Notes under the pieces: generated by a model
What the model saw: only the letters and a program-made list of their open reading frames with translations
The model's database searches: none
What the model was told of the DNA's origin: nothing
Position numbers and translations under genes: made by a program
Part shown: positions 17,701 to 25,736 of the stretch, piece by piece
Numbering within the stretch: the first letter of the stretch is position 1
How the letters are laid out: each line of letters opens with the position of its first letter
Origin: Chloroflexota bacterium
GTDB taxonomy: Bacteria > Chloroflexota > Anaerolineae > Anaerolineales > Anaerolineaceae
Direction of reading: 5' to 3'
Assembly (NCBI GenBank): GCA_009773005.1
Contig: WOUT01000007.1
Span: forward strand, 1-64,000
Length of the DNA stretch: 64,000 nt

Positions 17701-17985
17701 TGGATGCGATTGATCGAACCAGGCGGTGGGATTTCATCCTCACCCCAAAAACTTCTAACCTGGGACATGAGCGGACTCCAACCCGGGATCATTACTTTGC
17801 GGCTGTACATGAAATCAAAAAACAATGGCTACGCAGAAAAATTATTGCGCTTGAATGTTCAAGTGCCTACCCAAACGCCGATGCCAACGGCTACAGCGAC
17901 CGTTACGCCGACTTCGACATCAACACCGACGGTTACCGCGACCACAACTCCCACGGAGACACCAACGGTTACACTAACTCCATAA
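14746..17985 (+). CDS. Class A penicillin-binding protein (transglycosylase-transpeptidase)
   Basis: A bifunctional peptidoglycan synthase of about 1079 residues (1071 if ATG 14770 is used; 14746 is TTG). A long cytoplasmic N-terminus (about 170 residues) is followed by a membrane helix (about 175-200). The GT51 domain shows IEDKEYYNHPG with the catalytic Glu near 263 and STITQQLARTL. The transpeptidase domain has PGSSIKP (nucleophile Ser), SYN and AKTGT near 757. The C-terminal 250 residues add an Ig-like or FN3-like region and a Thr/Pro tail. It is divergent from the glycosidase-like operon and has no terminator hairpin I can see. Confidence 0.93.
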   Translation: MDKKPLNLMNNIPDGIPELPEEPAQRMRRILAAENDESNITKASISAGEFPLGPDDSTDPARVQKSDKFDDLPTMAALPDQQAVAPISTPNFEGIAPSLPTPPPGSTDPLPKRVDEVDLGATRVSTTAFYPPPIRNPQKINSIGREKNSHKPIRKASQQLPTQPKKRMDFGGCFVKIVVILLFAIVIGLVIAGAFLVYQYFTIAATLPSIEDIRNKASQFETTRFYDRNGQMIYEMIDPNAGRRTYTPLDKISANLIAATIAIEDKEYYNHPGFDVVALARALVQNYTSGEVVSGASTITQQLARTLFFSATERVEVSVRRKAREIILAAEMTRRYSKDEILELYLNEINYGNLAYGIEAAAETYFNTSADKLDLAQSAFLAGLPQAPGIYDIFTERDATLIRNKQTLTAMYNLSKEKNCIRVSEVNEPICLEAQQAADAYIYIENYPFVQRANPLVYPHWVNYIRYLIETRYDAQTIYRSGFRVYTTLDPQLQVEADRIVSEQVAALAGNDASDGALVAIRPQTGEILAMVGSADFYNDAIAGQINMSLRPRQPGSSIKPITYAAAFEKGWTPATLIWDVPSEFPPSGDPNDPREPYKPVNYDGKFHGPVTVRTALANSYNVPAVKTLQFIGIYDNAATAEQDGLIAFARRMGISTFDRNDYGMSLTLGGGEVTLFDMTSAFAIFANNGLKIDPIAITRIEDYQGNVIFQAEAPAGKQAIRPEHAYMINSILSDAQARAPMFGANSILNLPFPSGAKTGTTNDYKDNWTLGYTPDLSVGVWVGNADNSPMQNTSGISGAAPIWAEFMKYAVPYLTNNSPSSFTRPSGIVDMIICSVSGAEPSEYCPNQRSEIFASDQPPLPKEEDLWKKVQVDTWTNLSTSPACQGFSSEKYVLNVTDPWAIKWIREGSAGQNWAKNNGFEPPVIFVPNRVCKAEDPRPTLIFVGVEDRQTITSNPLDLYAVINATSDFESYYLEYGYGDNPSGWMRLIEPGGGISSSPQKLLTWDMSGLQPGIITLRLYMKSKNNGYAEKLLRLNVQVPTQTPMPTATATVTPTSTSTPTVTATTTPTETPTVTLTP

Positions 17986-17990
17986 ACCTG

Positions 17991-19217
17991 CTATGGAGCA
18001 GAAGTCTTTCGAGGATTGAGTTGGATTGGTTCAGAGGTTAACAAAGGGGCGCGAATTTCTTGAGAGTCCAATGCCATGACACGGCTGTTTGCAAAGAAGC
18101 CGAAGTCAAATTCGGTTTTATCCCCCGCTTGCTTGCCCGGGATCGGCATTAATCTGCCTGTCAGAGGCTTGCCGAGGCGAACAGCGAGTGCGCCGAGGTC
18201 CAACAGGACGGCAGAGAGAGAACCAACCGTGGTATTGCCCGGCAGAGGAATGGTGTCCAATCCGGTGCCGCAAACTGCGGAATACAACAAGAGGTCCTTG
18301 ATCGAGAGCAGACCGGCTTCAGCGCGCGCCGCCAGAATGGAATCTTCCAGAACTGCCAGCATCAGCCCATTGAAACCAGCGCGCTGCCACTTTCCGCGAT
18401 CCAGGGCATCTGCGATAAACGCTGCCGCAGCCAGCGACCCTGCGCCTCCGATGTGATCAAGACCAAGTGTCTCAAAGGCTTTACCAAGCGAACACCAATC
18501 TTCGGGGAAGGGAGCAGGCGAGAAATCTAACCCTTTGAATACCACCTTATATTGTGCAGACATTTCGTTACAAATATCTGTCAGACGTTCAGCGTTTTGT
18601 TCGAGCGCTATTAGAAAGCGATTGCGCGCTTCTTCAAGTGAAATTAAGCCAGAAAAAGCCTTGACTGCTTCATCGGCGCATTCGATTGCCAGTGAAAAGG
18701 CCGGGTTGTGTCCGGATTCATGATATGCCGCTGGAAAAAAAGGCGCAAAAGGCGGAACATTCGCCAGCGCCGCAAACCGAAGGTTGGCAAATCCATCCGG
18801 GGATATTTTTGCGGATTCCACAATAATGTTTGCGCTAGCCCGCAATGCAGCAGGATACACCTGTTTTTTGTCTGCGATCACACCGCCGAAAAAGACGTTT
18901 TGGGTTGCGGCAAGCAGAGAAGGGATCAAAACATACGAATTCGGGGATTCCGGTGTGGCTGGTCCGGCAGAGAGATAAGCCCAGCCCAGTTCCTGGGTCA
19001 GTGATTCAAGATGCCTGATCTCTTTGATCCAGTTCTCCTGTTGAGGGGAGAGGTAAGTGGTGAAAGGTGGAGTTGCTGCTCGTGTTGATTGAACAATAAA
19101 ACCTTTTTCCTCACATCGTTTTTGAAGGTCGCGACTGAAGCGAGCCAATGGCTCAAGCGTCTGTTTGACAGGCGCTTTTGCAGGGTCAAAAAAACTGGTG
19201 ATAGATCTGATTTTCAT
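17991..19217 (-). CDS. DUF711 / UPF0210 family protein
   Basis: A 408-residue protein of the DUF711 (UPF0210) family, whose members are structurally related to glycyl-radical-like and sugar-binding folds but lack a fixed role. Characteristic segments are FFPAAYHESGHNPAFSLAIE, LDTIPLPGNT and the C-terminal GKPLTGRLMPIPGKQAGDKTEFDFGFFANSRVM. It overlaps the SpoU methyltransferase gene by 4 nt, so they are co-translated. It ends 5 nt after the convergent PBP gene. Its function is unknown. Confidence 0.85.
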   Translation of the reverse strand: MKIRSITSFFDPAKAPVKQTLEPLARFSRDLQKRCEEKGFIVQSTRAATPPFTTYLSPQQENWIKEIRHLESLTQELGWAYLSAGPATPESPNSYVLIPSLLAATQNVFFGGVIADKKQVYPAALRASANIIVESAKISPDGFANLRFAALANVPPFAPFFPAAYHESGHNPAFSLAIECADEAVKAFSGLISLEEARNRFLIALEQNAERLTDICNEMSAQYKVVFKGLDFSPAPFPEDWCSLGKAFETLGLDHIGGAGSLAAAAFIADALDRGKWQRAGFNGLMLAVLEDSILAARAEAGLLSIKDLLLYSAVCGTGLDTIPLPGNTTVGSLSAVLLDLGALAVRLGKPLTGRLMPIPGKQAGDKTEFDFGFFANSRVMALDSQEIRAPLLTSEPIQLNPRKTSAP

Positions 19218-20017
19218 GAGCTTCTCTGCCTTACTACTTCAAAAAGGATGATTGATGCCGCTACTGCCGCATTGAGTGATTCACTTCCGCCGGGCATTGG
19301 GATGTTAATCAGAGTGTCCGCGTCTGCGCGGACTTCTTCGCTGACGCCCTCAGCCTCGCCGCCGATCACAATTGCAATCGGTTGTTTCAGATCAACTTGC
19401 CAAAGTGGAGTGCCTCGCTCAGATTCTGCCAGCATGATCCTTAAAGGCAGCCTTCGATTCTTGCATAAAGAAAGGATCTTAGCCCAACTGCTGGAAATTA
19501 TTGGTACGGAGAAATGTGCCCCCATGGCAGCTCTGACCACTTTAGGGGAATAGGGGTCAACACTCCCGGGGGTAATTAACACCGCCTGAGCGCTGGCAGC
19601 AACTGCTGTCCGTAAAACTGTCCCCAGGTTACCCGGGTCCCTGAGCTGGTCCACCACAATAATAAAGTCAAGGTTATCTGGTAGTTGTTTGGGCAGATTC
19701 TGAACCACCATTATTAAACCTTGGGCGGTTTCCGTCTCCGAAAGAGCATCCATTACATTTGAAGTAACAAATAAAACGCTGCTTCCAGAGGCGCTTGCTT
19801 TTTGCACTAATTCGAGACCTCTTGGAGATAATGTTTCAGAGTAAAAAACTTTTATCGGTACAATGCCAGAGTTGAGCGCTTCTTCTGAGAGTCTGACTCC
19901 TTCAACGATAAATTGACCTGTTTTTTCACGAGCCGATTTCTTGGTCAGAAGTTCCCTGACTTGTTGAACGTGTTGGTTTTTCGTGGAAACGATTTGCTCT
20001 AATTCAGAAGTGGACAT
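19214..20017 (-). CDS. SpoU/TrmH-family RNA 2'-O-methyltransferase
   Basis: A 267-residue SPOUT methyltransferase that transfers methyl from SAM to ribose 2'-O of rRNA or tRNA. The N-terminal substrate-binding domain (VREL...FIVEGVRLSEEAL) is followed by the knotted SAM domain with DQLRDPGNLGTVLRTA, GGEAEGVS and IPMPGGSESLNAAVAASI. A second SpoU-family gene is at 53.0 kb and is closer to RlmB. The exact nucleotide target cannot be set. Its position next to rplT is common for TrmH-type genes. Confidence 0.88.
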   Translation of the reverse strand: MSTSELEQIVSTKNQHVQQVRELLTKKSAREKTGQFIVEGVRLSEEALNSGIVPIKVFYSETLSPRGLELVQKASASGSSVLFVTSNVMDALSETETAQGLIMVVQNLPKQLPDNLDFIIVVDQLRDPGNLGTVLRTAVAASAQAVLITPGSVDPYSPKVVRAAMGAHFSVPIISSSWAKILSLCKNRRLPLRIMLAESERGTPLWQVDLKQPIAIVIGGEAEGVSEEVRADADTLINIPMPGGSESLNAAVAASIILFEVVRQRSS

Positions 20018-20049
20018 AGCTTTATTCTACCTGATACACACATTAAAAA

Positions 20050-20080
20050 GAAAACGGGATGGCTTTTAAAGTCCATCCCG
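20050..20080 (-). terminator. Terminator of the infC-rpmI-rplT operon
   Basis: Perfect 8-bp stem CGGGATGG (20055-20062) / CCATCCCG (20073-20080). On the reverse strand it is followed by TTTTCTTTTT, giving a textbook intrinsic terminator 22 nt after the rplT stop. Confidence 0.9.
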
Positions 20081-20101
20081 AGTGTGGTTGTTGGAGTGTT
20101 G

Positions 20102-20452
20102 TTACGCTGTTTTTGCTTGGGCAACCACGGCAGCAAATGCTTTCGGGTCGCGTGCAGCGAGATCAGCGAGCATCTTGCGGTTCAACAGAATGTTGGCTTT
20201 GCGTAAGGCAAAGATAAACTGACTGTAAGACAAACCGTTCTGGCGGGCGCCAGCGTTGATGCGGGTGATCCATAACCGACGCAGATCGCGCTTGCGGTTC
20301 TTGCGGTCGCGGGTTGCATACCACATGCTTTTTAATCTGGCTTCATTGGCGCGGCGGATGAGCAAATGCCGGCTGCCAAATTGACCTTTTGTAAATTTCA
20401 ATACTTTCTTATGTCGCAGATGTCCGTGAGGACCACCTTTTACACGTGCCAT
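20102..20452 (-). CDS. rplT: 50S ribosomal protein L20
   Basis: A 116-residue L20, an early-assembly 50S protein that binds 23S rRNA. The basic N-terminus MARVKGGPHGHLRHKK, the segment RDRKNRKRDLRRLWITRINAGAR and SYSQFIFALRKA are diagnostic. L20 also represses its own operon in several bacteria by binding the infC-rpmI leader. It is third in infC-rpmI-rplT. Confidence 0.98.
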   Translation of the reverse strand: MARVKGGPHGHLRHKKVLKFTKGQFGSRHLLIRRANEARLKSMWYATRDRKNRKRDLRRLWITRINAGARQNGLSYSQFIFALRKANILLNRKMLADLAARDPKAFAAVVAQAKTA

Positions 20453-20552
20453 GCTTTACTCCTTTGCGAACCCCTGGACGCCGGTTTGATCAACCAGTTG
20501 TGAGCATCCAACAGACGCACTAATCCAGATACAATAAATCAGCCTCTCGCAA

Positions 20553-20780
20553 CTATTCCATGTTTGGTGCGAGACGATTGATGCGCTGAATGGTCTTCTC
20601 ACCTTTTACGGCGACCATTTCAGTGAACAATGCCTTCGTGCGTTTTGAAGTGCGGCGGCGTAAATGGCTTTTTCCGCCCTTCGTTCGCATCAAGACGCCC
20701 GACCCCGTTAAGCGAAACCGTTTTGAGGTAGCTTTATGAGTCTTCAGTTTGTACTTGGTCGTTTTTACCTTGCGTGTCAC
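20553..20780 (-). CDS. rpmI: 50S ribosomal protein L35
   Basis: A 75-residue L35. The core KTHKATSKRFRLTGSG...KGGKSHLRRRTSKRTK is diagnostic. The start codon is GTG (20780), with GAGGAG 6 nt upstream; no ATG is available. It lies between infC and rplT with 78-nt and 100-nt gaps. Confidence 0.97.
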   Translation of the reverse strand: MTRKVKTTKYKLKTHKATSKRFRLTGSGVLMRTKGGKSHLRRRTSKRTKALFTEMVAVKGEKTIQRINRLAPNME

Positions 20781-20858
20781 AGCGAACTCCTCTCAACAAA
20801 ATATGCGGTTGCTTGCACAACCGCCGATTATACCAGAGTTTTTCTTTACCGCCGAGAA

Positions 20859-21425
20859 TTATTCTTCTTGGGGGCTGGCTTCTTTATCTGGTTCGGCCGT
20901 TTTCTTTTTGGCTGGTTTTGACGGCGCCAACACCATTCCCATTGTACGGCCCTCAATATTGGGGGATTGTTCAATGAGAGCGACATCAGCCAATTCTTGA
21001 GCGATTTCTCTTAAATCTTCCAGCGCAATTTCAGGATAAGTAATTTCGCGTCCTCTGAACCGAATGGTTACTTTAACCTTGTTGCCCTCCAACAACCAAC
21101 GCCGGGCGTCGCGGGTTTTAAATCCACGGTGATGCTCGTTGGTTTTTGGCCTGAGACGGATCTCTTTCACTTCTATCTTGGTTTGAGATTTACGGGCTTC
21201 ACGGTCTTTTTTGGTACGTTCATAAAGGAACTTACCAAAATCCATCACTCTGCACACAGGAGGTTCAGAGTTTGGGGCGACCTCAACAAGGTCAAGTTCC
21301 GCATCCCTGGCGATTTGTAGCGCCTTTTGAACGGGAACCACTCCGATGTTTTCGTTTTCTGGTCCGATCAAACGGACTTCAGCAACGCGGATCAATTCAT
21401 TTACGCGAAAATTTTGAGTACTGAT
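20859..21425 (-). CDS. infC: Translation initiation factor IF-3, probable AUC start
   Basis: A 188-residue IF-3, which binds the 30S subunit and rejects wrong start codons. The frame from 21425 reads (I/M)STQNFRVNELIRVAEVRLIGPENENIGVVP, matching the family N-terminus. No ATG, GTG or TTG is found at the right place: the first TTG (21395) would delete the conserved NxRxNExIR segment. ATC at 21425-21423 lies 6 nt after AGGAG (21436-21432). Unusual infC starts (AUU in E. coli) are the known basis of IF-3 autoregulation, so AUC fits. The C-terminal domain ends in a Lys/Glu tail. Confidence 0.93.
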   Translation of the reverse strand: MSTQNFRVNELIRVAEVRLIGPENENIGVVPVQKALQIARDAELDLVEVAPNSEPPVCRVMDFGKFLYERTKKDREARKSQTKIEVKEIRLRPKTNEHHRGFKTRDARRWLLEGNKVKVTIRFRGREITYPEIALEDLREIAQELADVALIEQSPNIEGRTMGMVLAPSKPAKKKTAEPDKEASPQEE

Positions 21426-21457
21426 AGTGTTCTCCTGATAAATACAATTTAAGAGAA

Positions 21458-21476
21458 GCCCGTTCAGTGAACGGGC
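21458..21476 (-). promoter_or_regulatory. Hairpin in the infC leader
   Basis: Perfect 8-bp stem GCCCGTTC / GAACGGGC with a 3-nt loop, between the promoter and the infC ribosome-binding site. No U-run follows directly. It could be part of an L20 autoregulatory leader, which is inference. Confidence 0.55.
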
Positions 21477-21489
21477 CCACTCTAGATAA

Positions 21490-21519
21490 ATAATACCACA
21501 TTCAATTCTCTTGCGTCAA
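21490..21519 (-). promoter_or_regulatory. Promoter of infC-rpmI-rplT
   Basis: Reverse strand -35 TTGACG (21519-21514), 18-nt spacer, -10 TATTAT (21495-21490), about 65 nt upstream of the IF-3 start. Confidence 0.75.
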
Positions 21520-21536
21520 CTAAAAACGAGTTCGAA

Positions 21537-22229
21537 TTAATCCCCGGCAGGGTCGTCATTCATAAAAGAAAGATATTCTTTTTTGTTTTTTGATAGATCT
21601 TCATACACTCCACGGTTTTTCTCCGGCAAAATTCTTGCAATCTCGTACATGATCTCATTGGTCATCTGAGTCCGCACGTTTCGAGTGAGGGATGCTCCTT
21701 TTGGGTCAATTGTAAAGGACCTTCCTACTTTGATTGTCATTTCAGTGCGCCTGGGAAATTGAAAATTCTTTTTAAAATTCTCGTTGCCATAAAATACAAC
21801 CGGCAGAACGGGAGCCCCTGAACGGATTGCCAGAAGGACGATACCGGGATAGCCGGTATTCAACCGGCCGTGGTATGAACGCGTTCCTTCTGGAGCGACG
21901 AGAACGATTTTTTTACTTCGAAGCGCTTCTTCAGCCAGTCGAAACGCATTAAAATCCACTTCGCCGCGTTTGATCGGAATTGTATCCCAGGCGTCAAACA
22001 GTAACTTTAAGAATAAGTTATTGAAAGTCTCGCTTTTAACAAACGCGGTTATTTGTCTGGGATGTAAGTGGCTGAAACCGACCGGGGCGTCAAGCGTATT
22101 GATGTGGTTTGTTGCAATGATCAATGGACCCTGCATAGGGATGCGGGATACTTCGCGATCATCTATATTCAGGAATGTGCTCAAGATCGCTTTTATAGGG
22201 GGGTTAATGATCGATGAGGCTAATGTCAT
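21537..22229 (-). CDS. plsC: 1-acyl-sn-glycerol-3-phosphate acyltransferase
   Basis: A 230-residue membrane-associated acyltransferase of the PlsC family, which acylates lysophosphatidic acid in phospholipid synthesis. The catalytic NHxxxxD motif is NHINTLD (about 42-48) and the glycerophosphate site EGTRS is near 115. Family length is usual. It overlaps the lipid kinase stop by 1 nt (TAATG), so the two genes work on related lipid intermediates in one operon. Confidence 0.88.
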   Translation of the reverse strand: MTLASSIINPPIKAILSTFLNIDDREVSRIPMQGPLIIATNHINTLDAPVGFSHLHPRQITAFVKSETFNNLFLKLLFDAWDTIPIKRGEVDFNAFRLAEEALRSKKIVLVAPEGTRSYHGRLNTGYPGIVLLAIRSGAPVLPVVFYGNENFKKNFQFPRRTEMTIKVGRSFTIDPKGASLTRNVRTQMTNEIMYEIARILPEKNRGVYEDLSKNKKEYLSFMNDDPAGD

Positions 22230-23152
22230 TATACCAACCGTGTTATGATCTCTAATTCATCCGCCAAGATTTCGATTGTTAGCTCTTGACCTGCTTCGCA
22301 TACCGTGACACCGTCTGCGTGCGCTGGAACAGTACCCTGGATTGCTCGAACGATCACTTTTTTGCTTTGCGCTGTTGAGACCGCTGGGTGGGTTGATTGA
22401 GTTCCTTTCATGACCATTCCAATCAAACCAAACATGGCACTCTGTGGCACAGATCTGACAAGGCAAAGGTCAAATATTCCGTCATTCGGTTTTGCATCCG
22501 GAGCCATCATGAATCCGCCGCCCATGCGTCTGCCATTCATGATTGAGACGAGAAGCGCAGAAATTTGGAAGGTTTTATTCTCAAGGATGACATCCACCAT
22601 GGGAGGTTTATAATAGATGAAAATGGTTTTAACCGCGGCGACCAGATAAGAGAGCATTCCAGTGAGTCTGCTTTTGGCCGCAACAAAACCAACGACTGCG
22701 TCAAAACCTATACCAACACCGTTTCCAAAATAAAGACCCTGCGGATGCAGTCCACCGGTGACTTTTCCAATGTCGATTTTTTTCTTTAACCCTGAAGCCA
22801 GCAGGTCGCAGCTCTCTTGCACACCGATCGGGATTCCCGCACCGAAGGCAAAATCGTTTCCGCGTCCAACAGGAAGCGCTGCCATTAAAGGACACTTCTT
22901 ATGCGATTGTTTGAACTGCATCAAACCATTCAGAACTTCATTAGCGGTTCCATCACCCCCTGCAGCAACTACTACATCAAATCCATCCTCGGCTGCTTTC
23001 CGCGCCAATTCGATGGCGTGTTCAGGGTAACCGGTTAGATCGATATCATAATCCAGTTTATATTTAGTTAATATTTCTTCTATCTGTGGTCTAACTTTGA
23101 GCCCGTTGCCTTTTCCCGCTGTGGGGTTGAGGATGATCTTGTATCGAGTCAT
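22229..23152 (-). CDS. Diacylglycerol/lipid kinase (YegS/BmrU family)
   Basis: A 307-residue lipid kinase. LNPTAGKGNG near the N-terminus and VVAAGGDGTANEVLNGL (about 60-76) are the nucleotide-binding motifs of the diacylglycerol kinase catalytic domain; GNGVGIGFDAVV is also typical. ATG 23152 with AGAGG upstream is preferred over GTG 23161. It is followed by plsC, so both may recycle diacylglycerol to phosphatidic acid. The substrate within the family is not certain. Confidence 0.86.
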   Translation of the reverse strand: MTRYKIILNPTAGKGNGLKVRPQIEEILTKYKLDYDIDLTGYPEHAIELARKAAEDGFDVVVAAGGDGTANEVLNGLMQFKQSHKKCPLMAALPVGRGNDFAFGAGIPIGVQESCDLLASGLKKKIDIGKVTGGLHPQGLYFGNGVGIGFDAVVGFVAAKSRLTGMLSYLVAAVKTIFIYYKPPMVDVILENKTFQISALLVSIMNGRRMGGGFMMAPDAKPNDGIFDLCLVRSVPQSAMFGLIGMVMKGTQSTHPAVSTAQSKKVIVRAIQGTVPAHADGVTVCEAGQELTIEILADELEIITRLV

Positions 23153-23335
23153 ACTATCCACCTCTGTCAGAATGCGATTTTTTGAGTAACCTTAAAATTG
23201 TAACCTGATTGTAGTAATCGTCCATAAACCGGTCAAGTGACCTTAGGACTATTTCATAGATATTGCAACACCTTAAAGACACTAATGATACGAATTCTGG
23301 GCAGGAATTTCCTGCCCAGAAAATGATTTGCCTGA

Positions 23336-25129
23336 CTATTTTTTAGATATTTCTTCCGATGCCTGCTTGATAAAACCATCCAGGTCAATTGGACCTGGGT
23401 TTTCGCCATTGCGAAGCCGCAATGCGACTTGCCCATTTTCCATCTCTTTATCACCTACGACCAGCATATAGGGGATCTTTTGGTTTTGAGCGTCGCGGAT
23501 CTTGGCGTTCATACGCTCGCTGCGACTATCGACCATCGCGCGAATGCCTGTATTTTTAAGTTTGGTGGCGATTTCATTTGCATAATCCATGTGACGATCG
23601 GCAATGGGGATGAGGACAGCCTGAACGGGAGCCAGCCAGACCGGGAAAGCGCCTGCGAAATGTTCAATAATCACGCCCAAAAAGCGTTCGGTTGAACCAG
23701 TGACCGCGCGATGAAGCACAACGGGCGTATGTTCCGCTCCGTCTTCACCGATATAGGTTAAACCTAGTCTGGCTGGTTGAATGAAATCAACTTGGATGGT
23801 TGATAATTGCCATTCACGGCCAAGCACATCACGCGCAATGAAATCTGCTTTGGGCCCGTAGAAGGCGGCTTCTCCGGCGGCTTCAAAATAGTCCAAACCA
23901 GCGGCGTCCATCGATTCGCGCAGAGCTTTTTCGGCCAGATTCCATTTTTCATCATCCTGAACATACTTGCCGCCCTTCCCCCGAAGAGACAGCCGTACGA
24001 CATAATCACTAAAATGATAAGTATCCAGCACTTCACGGATCAAGTTCAGCGCCAGTGAAAATTCACTGCCGATCTGTTCAGGTGTGCAGAAGATGTGGCA
24101 GTCATCCTGTGTTAGCGAGCGCACTCTGGTGAGCCCGGTGAGTTCGCCAGTCTTCTCATAGCGGTAGAGTGTGGCAAATTCGGCGAAGCGCATGGGGAGT
24201 TCGCGATACGAATGAAGACCCATTTCTTTGAACAAGGTCATATGACTTGGGCAGTTCATCGGTTTTAACCGGAAAGCGATGTTCTCATCGATCATCGGCG
24301 GGAACATGGCGTCTTTGTAATTGTCATAATGGCCCGATTTTTTATAAAGGTCCTCTTTGACCACATGCCCGGTCCAGACGTGTTCATAGCCGTATTTGGT
24401 CTGTAGTTGACGCACGTAAGATTCCATCAAGTAACGCAGCAATTCACCCTTTGGCGTGAATAAGGGTAAACCTGGGCCGACATCCTCAGAGAAATGGAAA
24501 AGCCCGAGATCTTTGCCAAGTTTGCGGTGATCGCGTTTTTTGGCTTCTTCAAGGCGCCAGAGATAATCCTTCAATTCGTCTGGAGTGACCCATGCCGTAC
24601 CATAAATGCGCTGTAACATGGGGCGTTTTTCGTCGCCGCGCCAGTAAGCTCCGGCAACTGACATCAGTTTCACGGCATCCGGGTCGATCTGGGAGGTGGA
24701 TTCGACGTGAGGTCCGCGGCACAGATCGGTGAATGTGGCATGCGTATAGGTGGAGATTTCCGGTTTCTCGAAGATCGGGTTACCGTCCTCATCCAGTGTC
24801 CCTTTTTCCAATCCTTCAATGAGTTCGATCTTGTATGGCTGATCGTAAAAAAGCTTCTTGGCTTCATCAGCGCTGATCACCCGGCGATCAAAGCGGAAGT
24901 TGGTTTTTATGATCTCGCGCATCCGTTTTTCGATCCCTTCCAGGTCTTCAGGAGTTATAGGACGGGGAAGGTCGAAATCATAATAATAGCCTTCCTCGAT
25001 CGCAGGACCGATCGCGATCTTGGCAGTCGGGAATTTTTCAAGTACGGCTTGTGCCATGATATGCGCGGTTGAATGACGCAATTTGTAGAGCATTGACTCT
25101 TCGTATTTTTCTTGTTTTTTTTCTGCCAT
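23336..25129 (-). CDS. thrS: Threonyl-tRNA synthetase without TGS domain
   Basis: A 597-residue class II synthetase. The N-terminus begins almost at once with the editing domain: HSTAHIMAQAV and the CRGPHV motif. The usual 60-residue TGS domain before it is missing. The catalytic core shows RLKPMNCPSHM, RYEKTGELTGLTRVRSLTQDDCHIFC, and HRAVTGSTERFLG; the anticodon-binding domain closes the protein. The ATG at 25129 follows GGAGG. A T-box leader precedes it, so it is induced by uncharged tRNA-Thr. Confidence 0.95.
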   Translation of the reverse strand: MAEKKQEKYEESMLYKLRHSTAHIMAQAVLEKFPTAKIAIGPAIEEGYYYDFDLPRPITPEDLEGIEKRMREIIKTNFRFDRRVISADEAKKLFYDQPYKIELIEGLEKGTLDEDGNPIFEKPEISTYTHATFTDLCRGPHVESTSQIDPDAVKLMSVAGAYWRGDEKRPMLQRIYGTAWVTPDELKDYLWRLEEAKKRDHRKLGKDLGLFHFSEDVGPGLPLFTPKGELLRYLMESYVRQLQTKYGYEHVWTGHVVKEDLYKKSGHYDNYKDAMFPPMIDENIAFRLKPMNCPSHMTLFKEMGLHSYRELPMRFAEFATLYRYEKTGELTGLTRVRSLTQDDCHIFCTPEQIGSEFSLALNLIREVLDTYHFSDYVVRLSLRGKGGKYVQDDEKWNLAEKALRESMDAAGLDYFEAAGEAAFYGPKADFIARDVLGREWQLSTIQVDFIQPARLGLTYIGEDGAEHTPVVLHRAVTGSTERFLGVIIEHFAGAFPVWLAPVQAVLIPIADRHMDYANEIATKLKNTGIRAMVDSRSERMNAKIRDAQNQKIPYMLVVGDKEMENGQVALRLRNGENPGPIDLDGFIKQASEEISKK

Positions 25130-25139
25130 TCTTTCCTCC

Positions 25140-25440
25140 GTTCATTTGCGTTAGTTAGAGATTCACAGCAATAGGTTAAGCTTGGGGAGAGTTAAAAACG
25201 TAACCCGCCCCACTACTGGGGCGGGAGTATTCTCTCGCGGTTCCACCCAGATTCATCTGCGATTCTTGCACTGCAAATGATCTCGTAAGACTAATAACGG
25301 AGTCAACCGTTTTCCTTAATAGATGTTCTCTTTCAGGAAAATGCTCGCGGGTGGTTTTCGCTGGTTGGTGTAGAGATTCTCAGCCAATGGTCTCTACTTT
25401 CTGATTCGTGCCCAGCTACTCGTCCCGGTCTAAGCATTTA
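25140..25440 (-). promoter_or_regulatory. T-box leader of thrS
   Basis: The T-box core TGGGTGGAACCGCG is at 25249-25236 on the reverse strand. It is followed by a GC-rich terminator hairpin CCCGCCCC/GGGGCGGG (25225-25204) and a T-rich tract. The terminator U-run is interrupted (TTACGTTTTT). The leader begins right after the tRNA-Val tail repeats. The specifier codon was not resolved. Confidence 0.85.
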
Positions 25441-25451
25441 TAAAATATGTG

Positions 25452-25607
25452 TGGGCGGTATAAGACTCGAACCTCATGACCCTCACTGATTGTGTGGGGG
25501 TACGACCGCAGCGATGTAAAAAGTTAGAGTGGGCGGTATAGGACTCGAACCTCATGACCCTCACTAATTGTGTGGGGGTACGACCGCAGCGATGTAAAAA
25601 GTTCGAG
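25452..25607 (-). repeat. Two 78-bp tandem partial copies of tRNA-Val 3' part with inserted hairpin
   Basis: Units start at 25452 and 25530, exactly 78 nt apart, and the tRNA itself is 78 nt further on. Each unit repeats the acceptor and T-arm sequence of tRNA-Val (22 nt; 25453-25474 and 25531-25552). Then come 27 extra bases (25475-25501 and 25553-25579) holding a CCCTCAC / GTGGGGG hairpin, and then a degenerate anticodon/variable-arm remnant. The two copies differ at only a few positions. Neither can form a tRNA. Confidence 0.9.
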
Positions 25608-25681
25608 TGGGCGGTATAGGACTCGAACCTACGACCTTTGCGATGTCAACGCAACGCTCTAACCAACTGAGCCAACCGCCC
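25608..25681 (-). tRNA. tRNA-Val (GAC)
   Basis: A 74-nt cloverleaf. The acceptor GGGCGGT (25681-25675) pairs with ACCGCCC (25615-25609), the anticodon arm is TTGCG-TTGACAT-CGCAA with GAC, and the T-arm contains GGTTCGAGTCC. The discriminator is A; CCA is not encoded. Confidence 0.95.
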
Positions 25682-25736
25682 AACGTGAGTTATTATAATG
25701 GTGATTTTTCTGGTTGACAATGGCTAAATCAAGAAT

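Noticed and set aside
25452-25607. CRISPR array
   Set aside because: Repeats are 78 bp with no spacer variety, contain tRNA sequence and have no cas genes nearby.
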